Shown here in pieces: positions 53,329 through 61,360 of a stretch of 64,000 nt of DNA. A program made the position numbers and the translations under genes. Source of the DNA: UBA6921 sp964532385 (GTDB taxonomy: Bacteria > Pseudomonadota > Gammaproteobacteria > SG8-11); the NCBI GenBank assembly GCA_964532385.1, contig CAZHHW010000002.1:1-64000 (forward strand), given 5' to 3'. Below the pieces are notes generated by a model, which was not told the DNA's origin, did not search any database, and saw only the letters and a list, made by a program, of their open reading frames with translations. Each line of letters begins with the position of its first letter. Within the stretch, counting starts at the first letter, position 1.

Positions 53329-53400
53329 TTAACTACTTAATGTTAGCGCAGGATACGGATTGTACTTGCGCCCAGCATGAAGTTTGGTTGCTACTTTCAT
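53329..53400 (-). CDS. Short peptide gene 2 (putative modified-peptide precursor)
   Basis: 23 codons plus stop, with AAGGAG 8 nt before the ATG (ATTAAGGAGAAGACATCATG). The peptide begins MKVATKLHAG, then RKYNPYPALTLSS. It shares with peptide 1 the pattern MKV, a basic/polar stretch and AG at residues 9-10, so both look like paralogous precursors with a leader of about ten residues. It is basic and carries two Tyr and two Pro in the core. It follows a MauG-like diheme gene with only a short remnant between them. Too short for gene finders. Confidence 0.62.
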   Translation of the reverse strand: MKVATKLHAGRKYNPYPALTLSS

Positions 53401-53419
53401 GATGTCTTCTCCTTAATGT

Positions 53420-53465
53420 CCGTGCCCATCGCACGTGGATTGGCCAGCCCCGCGCCGGCCGAATT
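53420..53465 (-). pseudogene. Remnant of a 640-residue-protein gene 3' end
   Basis: On the minus strand this 46-bp stretch aligns with the last codons of the 56010-57932 gene: AATTCGGCC...GGGGCTGGCC then ACGTGCGATGGGCACGG against AATCCGGCC...GGGGTTGGCC then ACGTGCGATGGGCACGG. One base is missing, so the frame NSAGAGLAN...TCDGHG is broken. No other part of the gene is present. I read it as the leftover of a duplicated module that lost this gene. Confidence 0.55.
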
Positions 53466-53481
53466 TAGCGGCGCAACAGCC

Positions 53482-55650
53482 TCAAGGGGTTTCCTTTTCG
53501 CACACTCCCTCCGGGGTATAAATGGCATCTTGCGGATCCAATCGCAGAAAGGGCTCCAATGCCCGCCCGGCACCGTTTGCACCCACCGCCTTGAGCGTGC
53601 GCGTGCCCTGGGCGGCCAGGCCATCCTCGGGAACACGCAGTTCAGGATGATCAAAAGGCGCACGTTGATACTTCACTCGCGGGTCCGTCAGGGCGACCAG
53701 GAACGCGACCAATTCCTCCTCCTGGGCGGGACTCAAACCTAGCGGCGCAATCGCAGGATCCAGGTCTCGTAAATTAAACCGGCAGAAATTTCCGCCCCGG
53801 TTGTAGAACTGCACCACCTGCCGCAAGGTGGCCATGCCGCCGTTATGAAAGTAAGGTCCAGTCAGTTCGCTGTTGCGCAGTCCGGGTGTTTTGAATGTGC
53901 CGTCCACCGCCACGCGCTGGAAGGCGGGAAGAATGGTTTCGTCCGGCTCGCATATGCCGTTGGCGTTGCGGTCCGCGCATACCGGCATCCCCGTGTCCTC
54001 GTCGCGCGCGGGGATGCTGTCGTTACCCAGAATGGGGAATTCGATTGTGTCAATACCCAACCGATCGAAGAGCGCCTGGCGCGCCGACGCCAGCGGCTGG
54101 TCATTGATATTCAGATCGCCGCGCCCGGCATCATCGGTGCTGGGCGTGACCGAGGTGTTGTAAAAACCGTTGTCGTACAACGCGGCGCCTTGCGCCATCG
54201 GCATCGCGCGAATCATGTTTTTGCCGCCTTGGGTATTTCGCACCGAGGCGGCCGTGAGTTCCGGCCCGGAATGACAGCGGATGCATTTGCCCTGATTCAC
54301 GAATAAATTCAACCCGGCCAGCGCGTCTTTATCGAACTCGCGGTTGAAACGGCCCGACTCCATCCATTGATCGAAGGGAGTGCGGTCCGCCACCAGGGTG
54401 GACTGATATACCAGTACGGCAAGCCCGAAAAACAGACTGAAGTTCACTTCCATCTGGGTAAATTGCGTATCGCTCGACGTGCCCGGCAGGGTCACGAGGT
54501 CGGTCGAGTTCCAATACTGGTCGATAAATGCTTTCTTGATGAGCGCTTCATACGATATGTCAAGTCCGCGCGACTTCGCGCCAGCCAAGGCGCCGAGCAC
54601 CGAATCCTGGCGATGAACCTTTTGCAGCCCCAGCGGCGTTAACGCGCGCCCGGATTGCGGCGAACGTCGCAATAATTTCAAACCGATCTCGGGCATGGTG
54701 CGCAAATTGCCTGCGGCGGACAGATCGAAAGACATTTCCTGCGGGCTCGAGGGCGGCTGCATCGCTTGCGACGCAAGACTGGCGATATCGATGACAATCC
54801 GTTGCTTGACTAATCCGGCGCCGGGCCGGTTGACCAGAATATTAGCCTCGCGATCATGATGGCCGAACGCGCCCCGCCCGTTGAACACCGGCGAAGCGCG
54901 TCCATCCCAGAAATTAGTCAAATTAAATATCGCGTTGATCACCGAGGGCGTGTTTCTGGGTTCGACGCGGCGCACGCTGATCCGCTCATGCATGTTGAAC
55001 ACCGGATCGAATTGCGGCGTGCCCGCGTCCACCGGGAAGCCCGGACGCACGCCGGCGAATTGTGTAAAGAACATGCCCATCGAGCCGACGATGTCGTTAC
55101 TGTTGTTAGCTGCGGGCTCGACGATGCCGTCGGCGGTACGATGGATTTCCTGAATCGATTTAATGAATGGAAAATCTGCGCGCGTCACGTTCTCGTTGGG
55201 CTGCCGCGTTTCATAACGGAAAGCCGCATTCGCGAACTCCGCATTGAAATAACCGACCACCGGGTCCGCATAATCATCGAAGATAATCCGCAGCGCCGGA
55301 TTGAGCGCATTCCTGGCGCGATCATCCGCACCCGCGTGGAAATGGCAGCTCGCACACGCCTGCACACCATCGCTACCCACCTGCATATCCCAAAACAAGG
55401 CTTTGCCTAATTGCAGCGCGGCGCGGCGATCTTTAATAAAATCGCGCAGATTCGGCGGTAATGGCACGCCGCCGTCGCGCTGCACCGCCCGCTGTAACGA
55501 CTCCAGACCCAGCCTGCGCGCATCCGCCGGAGTTTCGATTTCGGAACTCGGATTGCGCGCCCAGGCATACATAGGTAACGACATGGCGCTCATGCCCATG
55601 GCGCCGATAGATATCGCAAAAACTAATTGTCGAGACACGAGCACTCTCAT
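53482..55650 (-). CDS. Large MauG/cytochrome-c-peroxidase-like diheme protein 2
   Basis: 722 residues from ATG 55650 behind GGAGG; a signal sequence (VLVSRQLVFAISIGAMGMSA) sends it to the periplasm. Two c-type haem sites are CASCH (residues 99-103) and CIRCH in QGKCIRCHSGPELT, the layout of MauG/CcpA proteins, but at twice the usual length. An EF-hand-like loop DRNANGICEPDE may bind calcium, as in this superfamily. MauG oxidises residues of a partner protein through a high-valent Fe state; others are peroxidases. It is close in sequence to the 57960-60194 protein. The next gene on the strand is a 23-residue peptide. Confidence 0.85.
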   Translation of the reverse strand: MRVLVSRQLVFAISIGAMGMSAMSLPMYAWARNPSSEIETPADARRLGLESLQRAVQRDGGVPLPPNLRDFIKDRRAALQLGKALFWDMQVGSDGVQACASCHFHAGADDRARNALNPALRIIFDDYADPVVGYFNAEFANAAFRYETRQPNENVTRADFPFIKSIQEIHRTADGIVEPAANNSNDIVGSMGMFFTQFAGVRPGFPVDAGTPQFDPVFNMHERISVRRVEPRNTPSVINAIFNLTNFWDGRASPVFNGRGAFGHHDREANILVNRPGAGLVKQRIVIDIASLASQAMQPPSSPQEMSFDLSAAGNLRTMPEIGLKLLRRSPQSGRALTPLGLQKVHRQDSVLGALAGAKSRGLDISYEALIKKAFIDQYWNSTDLVTLPGTSSDTQFTQMEVNFSLFFGLAVLVYQSTLVADRTPFDQWMESGRFNREFDKDALAGLNLFVNQGKCIRCHSGPELTAASVRNTQGGKNMIRAMPMAQGAALYDNGFYNTSVTPSTDDAGRGDLNINDQPLASARQALFDRLGIDTIEFPILGNDSIPARDEDTGMPVCADRNANGICEPDETILPAFQRVAVDGTFKTPGLRNSELTGPYFHNGGMATLRQVVQFYNRGGNFCRFNLRDLDPAIAPLGLSPAQEEELVAFLVALTDPRVKYQRAPFDHPELRVPEDGLAAQGTRTLKAVGANGAGRALEPFLRLDPQDAIYTPEGVCEKETP

Positions 55651-55696
55651 ATGTAATCCTCCGCATCGCAAAATTTTTAGCGCTTCTTCGAGGGAT

Positions 55697-55767
55697 TAAA
55701 TATGTACTGCTTGCCGTGGCGGCGAAACCCTCCGGACAGAGGGTTCGAATACGATTAATGTCAAAAT
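55697..55767 (-). promoter_or_regulatory. Shared promoter/operator element upstream of diheme gene 2
   Basis: On the minus strand AACCCTC-N6-GAGGGTT (55726-55745), then TTCGCCGC, then a CAG-TACATATTTA box about 20 bp further. The same order and spacing occur before the other diheme gene. An upstream TTTTGACAT also recurs as TTTTCACAT. TACATA or CATATT could be the -10. Confidence 0.65.
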
Positions 55768-55829
55768 ATGGCAACGTAATTGATGACTGCGCAGCTTGTG
55801 TTTCGTTGCGTCGCGATAATCAGGGACGC

Positions 55830-55861
55830 AAAAAAGGAGGGAGCACGCGCACCCCCTCCTT
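55830..55861 (-). terminator. Terminator of the first diheme/peptide operon
   Basis: On the minus strand AAGGAGGG-N12-CCCTCCTT runs into TTTT; it lies about 35 bp past the stop of peptide 1. Confidence 0.8.
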
Positions 55862-55870
55862 GGTCAACTC

Positions 55871-55896
55871 ATGCTATGCGATGCATAGCATTTTTT
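55871..55896 (+). terminator. Hairpin between peptide 1 and the terminator
   Basis: ATGCTATGC-GAT-GCATAGCAT is a perfect 9-bp stem followed by T6 on the plus strand; it abuts the peptide 1 stop on the other strand. It could act as a second transcript-end structure or protect the short mRNA. Confidence 0.5.
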
Positions 55897-55990
55897 ACGC
55901 AATGACGATAACGCCAGTGCAACGGCTGCTAATCACCGGGCCGCCGACACGCAGTGCCAGACCCGCGCGAACATTGGATTTAACCTTCAT
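55895..55990 (-). CDS. Short peptide gene 1 (putative modified-peptide precursor)
   Basis: 31 codons plus stop, with GAGGAG 7 nt before the ATG. It begins MKVKSNVRAG, continues LALRVGG and ends PVISSRCTGVIVIA, so both an AG (residues 9-10) and a GG (16-17) could be leader cleavage points. The last 14 residues are hydrophobic with one Cys. It shares the MKV...AG start with peptide 2. It lies 19 bp after the 640-residue gene in the same operon and before a terminator. It is too short for standard gene calling, but position, ribosome-binding site and paralogue argue that it is real. Confidence 0.65.
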   Translation of the reverse strand: MKVKSNVRAGLALRVGGPVISSRCTGVIVIA

Positions 55991-56009
55991 GGTTTTTCTC
56001 CTCGTATCA

Positions 56010-57932
56010 CTACCCGTGCCCATCGCACGTAGATTTGGCCAACCCCATGTTGGCCGGATTCGTTGAATCGGTATTCTCGAAAATTTGCAGCGCAGCTTCA
56101 GTCACGACGATGCGTATTCCCAGCAGTGCGCCGAGTTCCTCGCTCAAATCGGGCAGGCGCGCGACCTGGCCTTGCAACTTGTTATAAAGATCGAGCGACG
56201 CTGCGCTCAGCGGCTGCATCGGCTGCGCCCGGCCCAGCAAACGATTGATGCGCTGTTGAATCTCGACCGCCGCGCGCACGATGGCCTGCTCGCGCCGGAA
56301 ATATTCGATCAAGGCGCCGACGAGCGCGTCGATTTGCGGACAATCCACCGCGGCCGGCACATCGCCGCGTCGCCGCAACACCGCACGCAATTGCTGGGCG
56401 GCCTGCGCATGCTGGGGGTGTGCGGAGGGGGCGATGCACTCAGACAAAGTCATCTCCGCTGAATCTGTCAAGCCAAGACCCACGGCGCAATGCGCGTACA
56501 TGTCCGCGTAGGCCTGTTCACGGCTTAGGCGCAACGCTTCCGTACCCAGCAGGCTTTTGGCGCGCAAAAATTCAATGTTGCTCTGAAAACGTTCCCGCAC
56601 CTCGCGCAGTCCCGCCGGAAAATTCGTGGACCAGGATTCCAGCGTTGCCCACACCTGTTCATAAGCGCGAGCCATCATCGGCCAGCGTGTGAACACGACA
56701 GCGTAGGCTTGCAAACTCGTCAGGCCATAATCAAAAGCGGAAACCACAGTGTCCAAAGCAGACTGGACCTCTGCATCGAAGCTCGCCTCGGCGCTTCCCT
56801 TCACCTGCCGGCCCTCCACCACCACGTTTAAAAACTCCTCGATCATGGTCTTGGGTCCCGCGCATACCCCATGGTCGGAAAAGAAAACATAATTGCGTTC
56901 CGCGTATTCATAAATCTGCGCGCCGGTCATCGGCGTTTGCGGCGGACGTGTGGCTTCGCCCAGCGGCAGGAACAACATTTGATGCATGGTCATGCGCAAG
57001 CCGTCGGTGACGCGGAACAGGGATGACAACACCGGATGCAATTGTCCGTTTTGCACTCCGCCCGGCGCGCGCATCAACAGGTAAGCCGGCAGCGCCAGCA
57101 CCAGCGAGGACAAGCGTTCGAGATCGCCGACCGTCCAGCCGTTGCGCGCGTGTGGAAAGCGCTCGAGAAACGCCGCACGCAGGCGCAACAACAGCGCCAT
57201 GATTTGGGGCCAATGCTTCGCCATGGCCTTCAGCGCGGTGGAATTCATCGGCCGGTCCATTTGAAAACGGCTACCCGCATAGGGACAGGCGCGCCACTCG
57301 GTCGGCACTTCCAGACGCAGCGGTTTAGGAAACACATTGGCTTCGCCGACCTGGCGCCCGTCGGCATCCAGAGCGATGTGCGCGATGCGAAACACCGGCA
57401 CGATCAGTTCGAGATAGCCCATTTCCAAAGGCTGGCCGGTCAATTCGCGCATGATTGAGTCGCATTCGAACCAGGTGCGCGGCAACGTGCCGGCCGCGGG
57501 CGGCAGTGGCGAAGCATACAACGTGTCGAGATGCGGCACCGGCTCGGCGGGGAGCGTGTCGGCGCGTTGTAAAACGCCCTCATTCACCAGCGTTTCCAGC
57601 AGCTCCCGCACTTGCAACCAGTCATATCCCGTGCCCCAGCGGGTGGCCGCACCCGCCATGAAACGTGATTGCTTGGCCAGGGTTTCGCCGAAGGCGAACA
57701 ACTCGGGCCGGTCGAATGAAATTTCTTTGTCGCCGTAATAAAGGTGCAGTTCGGTCGTCCCGGCCGCATCGGTCGAATATTGAGCCACCACGCGCTTGTG
57801 TTTGGGCAGGACCAGTTCATCGCCTTCGTCAAGCGACGCTGCCTGCATCGATGACAATACCGGACACCCAGATGCTGATGGGGAATTCATCGGCATGCCC
57901 GCTTCCATATCCGGGGTAAACATTTCATTCAT
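56010..57932 (-). CDS. 640-residue protein of unknown family between diheme gene and peptide
   Basis: GGAGAG before the ATG. No signal peptide or membrane helix, so it is cytoplasmic. Residues about 40-130 (LPKHKRVVAQYSTD ... WLQVRELLETLVNEGVLQRA) could be a small winged-helix module of the RiPP-recognition type, a weak resemblance. Residues 170-400 are rich in helices with conserved-looking LHPVLSSLFRVTDGLRMTMH and YVFFSDHGVCAGPKTMIEEF, which place several His, Asp and Cys that could bind a metal. The last third is helical. It is 27 bp after one diheme gene and 19 bp before a peptide gene. Function unknown; a peptide-processing or recognition role is inferred from context. Confidence 0.7.
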   Translation of the reverse strand: MNEMFTPDMEAGMPMNSPSASGCPVLSSMQAASLDEGDELVLPKHKRVVAQYSTDAAGTTELHLYYGDKEISFDRPELFAFGETLAKQSRFMAGAATRWGTGYDWLQVRELLETLVNEGVLQRADTLPAEPVPHLDTLYASPLPPAAGTLPRTWFECDSIMRELTGQPLEMGYLELIVPVFRIAHIALDADGRQVGEANVFPKPLRLEVPTEWRACPYAGSRFQMDRPMNSTALKAMAKHWPQIMALLLRLRAAFLERFPHARNGWTVGDLERLSSLVLALPAYLLMRAPGGVQNGQLHPVLSSLFRVTDGLRMTMHQMLFLPLGEATRPPQTPMTGAQIYEYAERNYVFFSDHGVCAGPKTMIEEFLNVVVEGRQVKGSAEASFDAEVQSALDTVVSAFDYGLTSLQAYAVVFTRWPMMARAYEQVWATLESWSTNFPAGLREVRERFQSNIEFLRAKSLLGTEALRLSREQAYADMYAHCAVGLGLTDSAEMTLSECIAPSAHPQHAQAAQQLRAVLRRRGDVPAAVDCPQIDALVGALIEYFRREQAIVRAAVEIQQRINRLLGRAQPMQPLSAASLDLYNKLQGQVARLPDLSEELGALLGIRIVVTEAALQIFENTDSTNPANMGLAKSTCDGHG

Positions 57933-57959
57933 GTCTCGTCTCTCCGCTCGATCCTGTTA

Positions 57960-60194
57960 TTAGCGCAGCCGGGACAGATCCGGTACGCAGATTTCCGCCG
58001 GAGTAAAAATCGCATCGCGGGGATTCAAATCCAGGAAAGTGTCCAGCGCATGATGCGACCCCTGTGCGCCGACGGCTTCGATCTTGCGCGTTCCTGCCGC
58101 GTCCAAACCGTCCTCGGGAATCCGCAATTCCGGGTGATCGAACGGCGCGAGCTGGTAACGCACCCGCGCATCGGTCAGCGACACCAGAAACGCGACCAGC
58201 TGGTTTTCCTGTTGCGCGCTCAAACCCAGGGGCCGGATATTGGGATTTAAATCGCGCAGATTGAAATCGCAGAAATTGCCGCCGCGATTGTAGAACTGCA
58301 CCACCTGCCGCAATGTCGCCATGCCGCCGTTGTGAAAGTACGGTCCGGTGAGTTCGACATTGCGCAGGCCCGGCGTCTTGAACGCGCCATCCACGGCCGC
58401 GCGCTGGAACGCGGGATAAATGCTTTCGCCCGCATCGCAAACGCCATTCAGGTTACTGTCATCACACGTGCGGTTGGGATTATCTTCGCCCGCCGCCGGC
58501 AAGCTGTGATTGCCCAGGATCGGAAACGGGAGCGGCATGATCTCCAGCCGGTCGAACAGCGCCTGGCGGGTGAACGCGAGCGGCTGTCCGAACGGATCGC
58601 GATCGCCGCGTCCGATGTCGTCGGTCGTGGGGGTCACCGAAATATTGTAAAAACCGTTGTCGTAAAACGCGCTGCCCTGCGGCATGGCCATCGCCCGAAT
58701 AAGTCGAGCTCCGCCCTTTGCGCTGCGTACCGAAGCATTGGTCAGTTCCGGGCCGCCATGGCACTGGATGCAACGGCCGGGTCCGGCGAACAAATTTAAT
58801 CCGGCAAGTTCGGTGTGTCCGAAGCCCGCGTTGAAGCGGCCGGTTTCCATCCATTGATCGAACGGGGTCCGATCCGAAACCAGCGTTGATTCGTAAAGTG
58901 CCACAGCAAGACCAAAGAACAGGCCGAAGTTGGCTTCCATCTGGGTGAAGGTCAAGCCATTGCCGCCGTCCAGCAGTTCGGAGGAATTCCAGTACGGTTC
59001 CGCGAACGCGCGCTGGATCATTGCGGCGTACGACATCGACAGCCCGGGGGAACCGACATTGGCGAGCTCTCCCAGCAGCGAATCGCGCGGATGGACTTTT
59101 TGCAAACCGAGCGGAACCAGCGGCGTGCCCGTGAGTGCCGACACGCCCAATAATTTCTGGCCGATTTCAGGCAGGCTGCGGCCATTACCATGCGCCGGAT
59201 CGCCGAACGACATTTCAAAAAAACTGGTCAACGGAGTGACGGCTTGCGAAGCCAGGCTGGCGTTGTCCAGCGAAATACTCGCGAAAGCCAGCCCGGTACC
59301 CGGTTCATTAATTAAAATCGCCGCGTATGGATCTTGGTCGCCGAACGCGTTTTGACCATTAAAATGCGCATTCGCGCGGCCGTCCCAGAAATTGGTGAAA
59401 TTAAAAACCGCATTGATCACGCTGGGCGTATTGCGCGGCTCGACGCGGCGCACCGTCGTTCCAGCGCTGTTCCACACCGTGTCGAATAGCGGCGTACCTA
59501 AATCCGCTGCACTCCCGGCGCGGGTGCCATCGAACTGGGTAAAAAACACACCCATCGAGGAAGCAATGTCATTGCTGTTGTTCGCGGCGGGGCTGAGCGT
59601 GCCGTTCGAGTTGCGCGTGAACGCTTGAATGGTTTTGACGAATGGAAAGTCGAGCCGCGTCAGGCTCTCATTGGGTAATTTGATCTCGAAACGCAGATCG
59701 GAAATTCTTGCCGCATTAAAGTAACCCCGCACGTTATCCGTATGTTTATCGGCGAACGTGAGCAGATCCGGATTAAGCTGATTGCTGGAGCGGTGGTCCG
59801 CTCCCGCATGGAAATGGCACGTGGCGCAGGCTTGCACGCCGTCGCTGCCGGTCTGCATATCCCAGAACAACGCCTTGCCCAATTGCAGGGCGGCCTCACG
59901 GTTCTTGACATAAATATCCAGATTGCCGGGCAATGGCACGCCGCCGTCCTGCTGCACCGCGCGCCGTAAAGACTCCAGACCAACAAGCCGCGCCTGGCGG
60001 GGAGTTTCAATTTGCAGAGCGTCCCGGGCACTAGCGCGATTTGGTAAAATCATGGCGCCTGTCACCACGGCACCCAGTATCACCGCCAGCCATTGGCTGC
60101 GGGATGCGCGCCATTTATACCGGCGCAGCGTCCGGCGCAAAGCCAGGGGAGCGATGGCCCGATAATTCACGATGAGGGCACTGCACCTGTTCAT
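57960..60194 (-). CDS. Large MauG/cytochrome-c-peroxidase-like diheme protein 1
   Basis: 744 residues from ATG 60194 (CCGGAGAAATGAC before it; the frame to 60230 is less supported). A basic N-terminus and one hydrophobic helix (WLAVILGAVVTGAMILP) export or anchor it. Haem motifs are CATCH (residues 123-127) and CIQCH in GRCIQCHGGPELT; the EF-hand-like loop DSNLNGVCDAGE follows. Near-identical blocks are shared with diheme protein 2 (ALFWDMQ.GSDGVQAC, YFHNGGMATLRQVVQFYNRG). It heads an operon with the 640-residue protein and peptide 1, behind the shared palindromic element. Confidence 0.86.
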   Translation of the reverse strand: MNRCSALIVNYRAIAPLALRRTLRRYKWRASRSQWLAVILGAVVTGAMILPNRASARDALQIETPRQARLVGLESLRRAVQQDGGVPLPGNLDIYVKNREAALQLGKALFWDMQTGSDGVQACATCHFHAGADHRSSNQLNPDLLTFADKHTDNVRGYFNAARISDLRFEIKLPNESLTRLDFPFVKTIQAFTRNSNGTLSPAANNSNDIASSMGVFFTQFDGTRAGSAADLGTPLFDTVWNSAGTTVRRVEPRNTPSVINAVFNFTNFWDGRANAHFNGQNAFGDQDPYAAILINEPGTGLAFASISLDNASLASQAVTPLTSFFEMSFGDPAHGNGRSLPEIGQKLLGVSALTGTPLVPLGLQKVHPRDSLLGELANVGSPGLSMSYAAMIQRAFAEPYWNSSELLDGGNGLTFTQMEANFGLFFGLAVALYESTLVSDRTPFDQWMETGRFNAGFGHTELAGLNLFAGPGRCIQCHGGPELTNASVRSAKGGARLIRAMAMPQGSAFYDNGFYNISVTPTTDDIGRGDRDPFGQPLAFTRQALFDRLEIMPLPFPILGNHSLPAAGEDNPNRTCDDSNLNGVCDAGESIYPAFQRAAVDGAFKTPGLRNVELTGPYFHNGGMATLRQVVQFYNRGGNFCDFNLRDLNPNIRPLGLSAQQENQLVAFLVSLTDARVRYQLAPFDHPELRIPEDGLDAAGTRKIEAVGAQGSHHALDTFLDLNPRDAIFTPAEICVPDLSRLR

Positions 60195-60534
60195 GTCATT
60201 TCTCCGGTCAAAATATGATTTCTGTCTCAAACAGCAATCCGCATTATTTGTCTACACATGGCTCTTGAATGCCGCCATTAACTCTGGCGTAAATATGTAC
60301 TGGTTGCGATCGCGGCGAAACCCTCTGACCAGAGGGTCCGAGTACAATGCAGATGTGAAAAAATCACGCAATTACCCCGCCCGCCCAATTTCGAAGAAAC
60401 ACGTGTCGCAAAGCTTTTAATGCCGTTGCCGCAAGTGGGCCAGCGCACTGATGCCGCTGCCCGATACACGCATCATTAATTCAATTTCAATGTGCGGCAT
60501 CGGCAAACTGCGTGGTTACCTACGAGGAGCTGTC
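60195..60534. other. Divergent regulatory region
   Basis: About 340 bp between diheme gene 1 and the binding-protein gene. It holds the palindromic element at 60320-60337 and, presumably, the promoter of the binding-protein gene. A 22-codon GTG frame on the plus strand near 60355 has no ribosome-binding site and is not called. Confidence 0.5.
60290..60356 (-). promoter_or_regulatory. Shared promoter/operator element upstream of diheme gene 1
   Basis: ACCCTCTG-AC-CAGAGGGT at 60320-60337 is an 18-bp perfect palindrome. On the minus strand it is followed by TTCGCCGC and CAG-TACATATTTA with the same 20-bp spacing as before diheme gene 2. The two elements therefore bind the same regulator. Confidence 0.68.
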
Positions 60535-61344
60535 ATGAATTCAATACGACTCGCATTCAGGACGGGCGTTACCGTTCTCGCCTGGGTTGCATCATTCTTT
60601 GCATTAACCGCGCATGCTCAGGAAAGCGCGCGCGCCGATAAGCCGCCGACGGTATTGCATGCCTACGGGCCGGGCGGACCCGCACCGGCAATGAAAGAAG
60701 CCGCCGAGACATTCAGCGCAATGCACAATGTGAAGGTCGAGATCACGGCGGGACCGACAGCGAAATGGAAACATCAGGCGCTGAAGAATGCCGATCTAAT
60801 CTTCAGCGGCTCCGAATACATGATGACGGACTTCATACAAAAGGATCTGCCGGGTGTGATCGACACCGCAACCGTGCGCACGCTGTACTTGCGCCCTTCG
60901 GCGATTCTGGTGCGTCCAGGCAATCCCAAAGGCATTAAAGGCGTCAAGGATCTTGGCAATCCCGGGATCAAGATTCTGGTGGTGCAAGGCGCGGGACAAA
61001 TCGGCATGTGGGAGGACGTTGCTGGCCGCACCGGAAATGTGCAGCAAGTTGACGCGATACGCCGCAACATCGGTTTCTATGCGCCTAACAGTGGCGACGC
61101 GAAAAAGCGCTGGGGCGAAGATACGAGCTTCGATGCCTGGCTGATCTGGACTATTTGGCAAAAGGAAAGTCCCGCCGCGGCCGACTTGATCGCGACCGAA
61201 CCCGAATCCACCATTTATCGTTCTTGCGGGATCGGCATCGGCGCGCGCTCTGCGCAGAAAGAACTGGCAAAACAGTTTGCCGATTTTCTGCAATCGCCGG
61301 AAGGCCAGGCGATCTTTGTGCGGCATGGCTGGGAGAAGCCTTAG
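60535..61344 (+). CDS. Periplasmic solute-binding protein (ModA/AcfC-like)
   Basis: 269 residues from ATG 60535 behind GAGGAG. A signal peptide (TVLAWVASFFALTAHA) is followed by a type II periplasmic-binding fold: VLHAYGPGGPAPAMKEAAET, NADLIFSGSEYMMTDF, RPSAILVRPGNPKGIKGVKD and the hinge KILVVQGAGQIGMWEDVAG. The pattern is like AcfC/ModA-type anion-binding proteins. No permease gene for it is adjacent. It is divergent from the diheme/peptide operon and convergent with an ABC exporter gene. Ligand unknown. Confidence 0.85.
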   Translation: MNSIRLAFRTGVTVLAWVASFFALTAHAQESARADKPPTVLHAYGPGGPAPAMKEAAETFSAMHNVKVEITAGPTAKWKHQALKNADLIFSGSEYMMTDFIQKDLPGVIDTATVRTLYLRPSAILVRPGNPKGIKGVKDLGNPGIKILVVQGAGQIGMWEDVAGRTGNVQQVDAIRRNIGFYAPNSGDAKKRWGEDTSFDAWLIWTIWQKESPAAADLIATEPESTIYRSCGIGIGARSAQKELAKQFADFLQSPEGQAIFVRHGWEKP

Positions 61345-61360
61345 CAGCGGGACTTTACAT

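Noticed and set aside
53397..53663. 88-codon minus frame across the end of diheme gene 2
   Set aside because: It overlaps the diheme gene in another frame; only its last part matches the 640-residue gene end, which is better explained as a remnant.
60355..60420. 22-codon GTG frame on the plus strand as a third precursor peptide
   Set aside because: No ribosome-binding site, no MKV...AG start, and on the opposite strand to the diheme operon.
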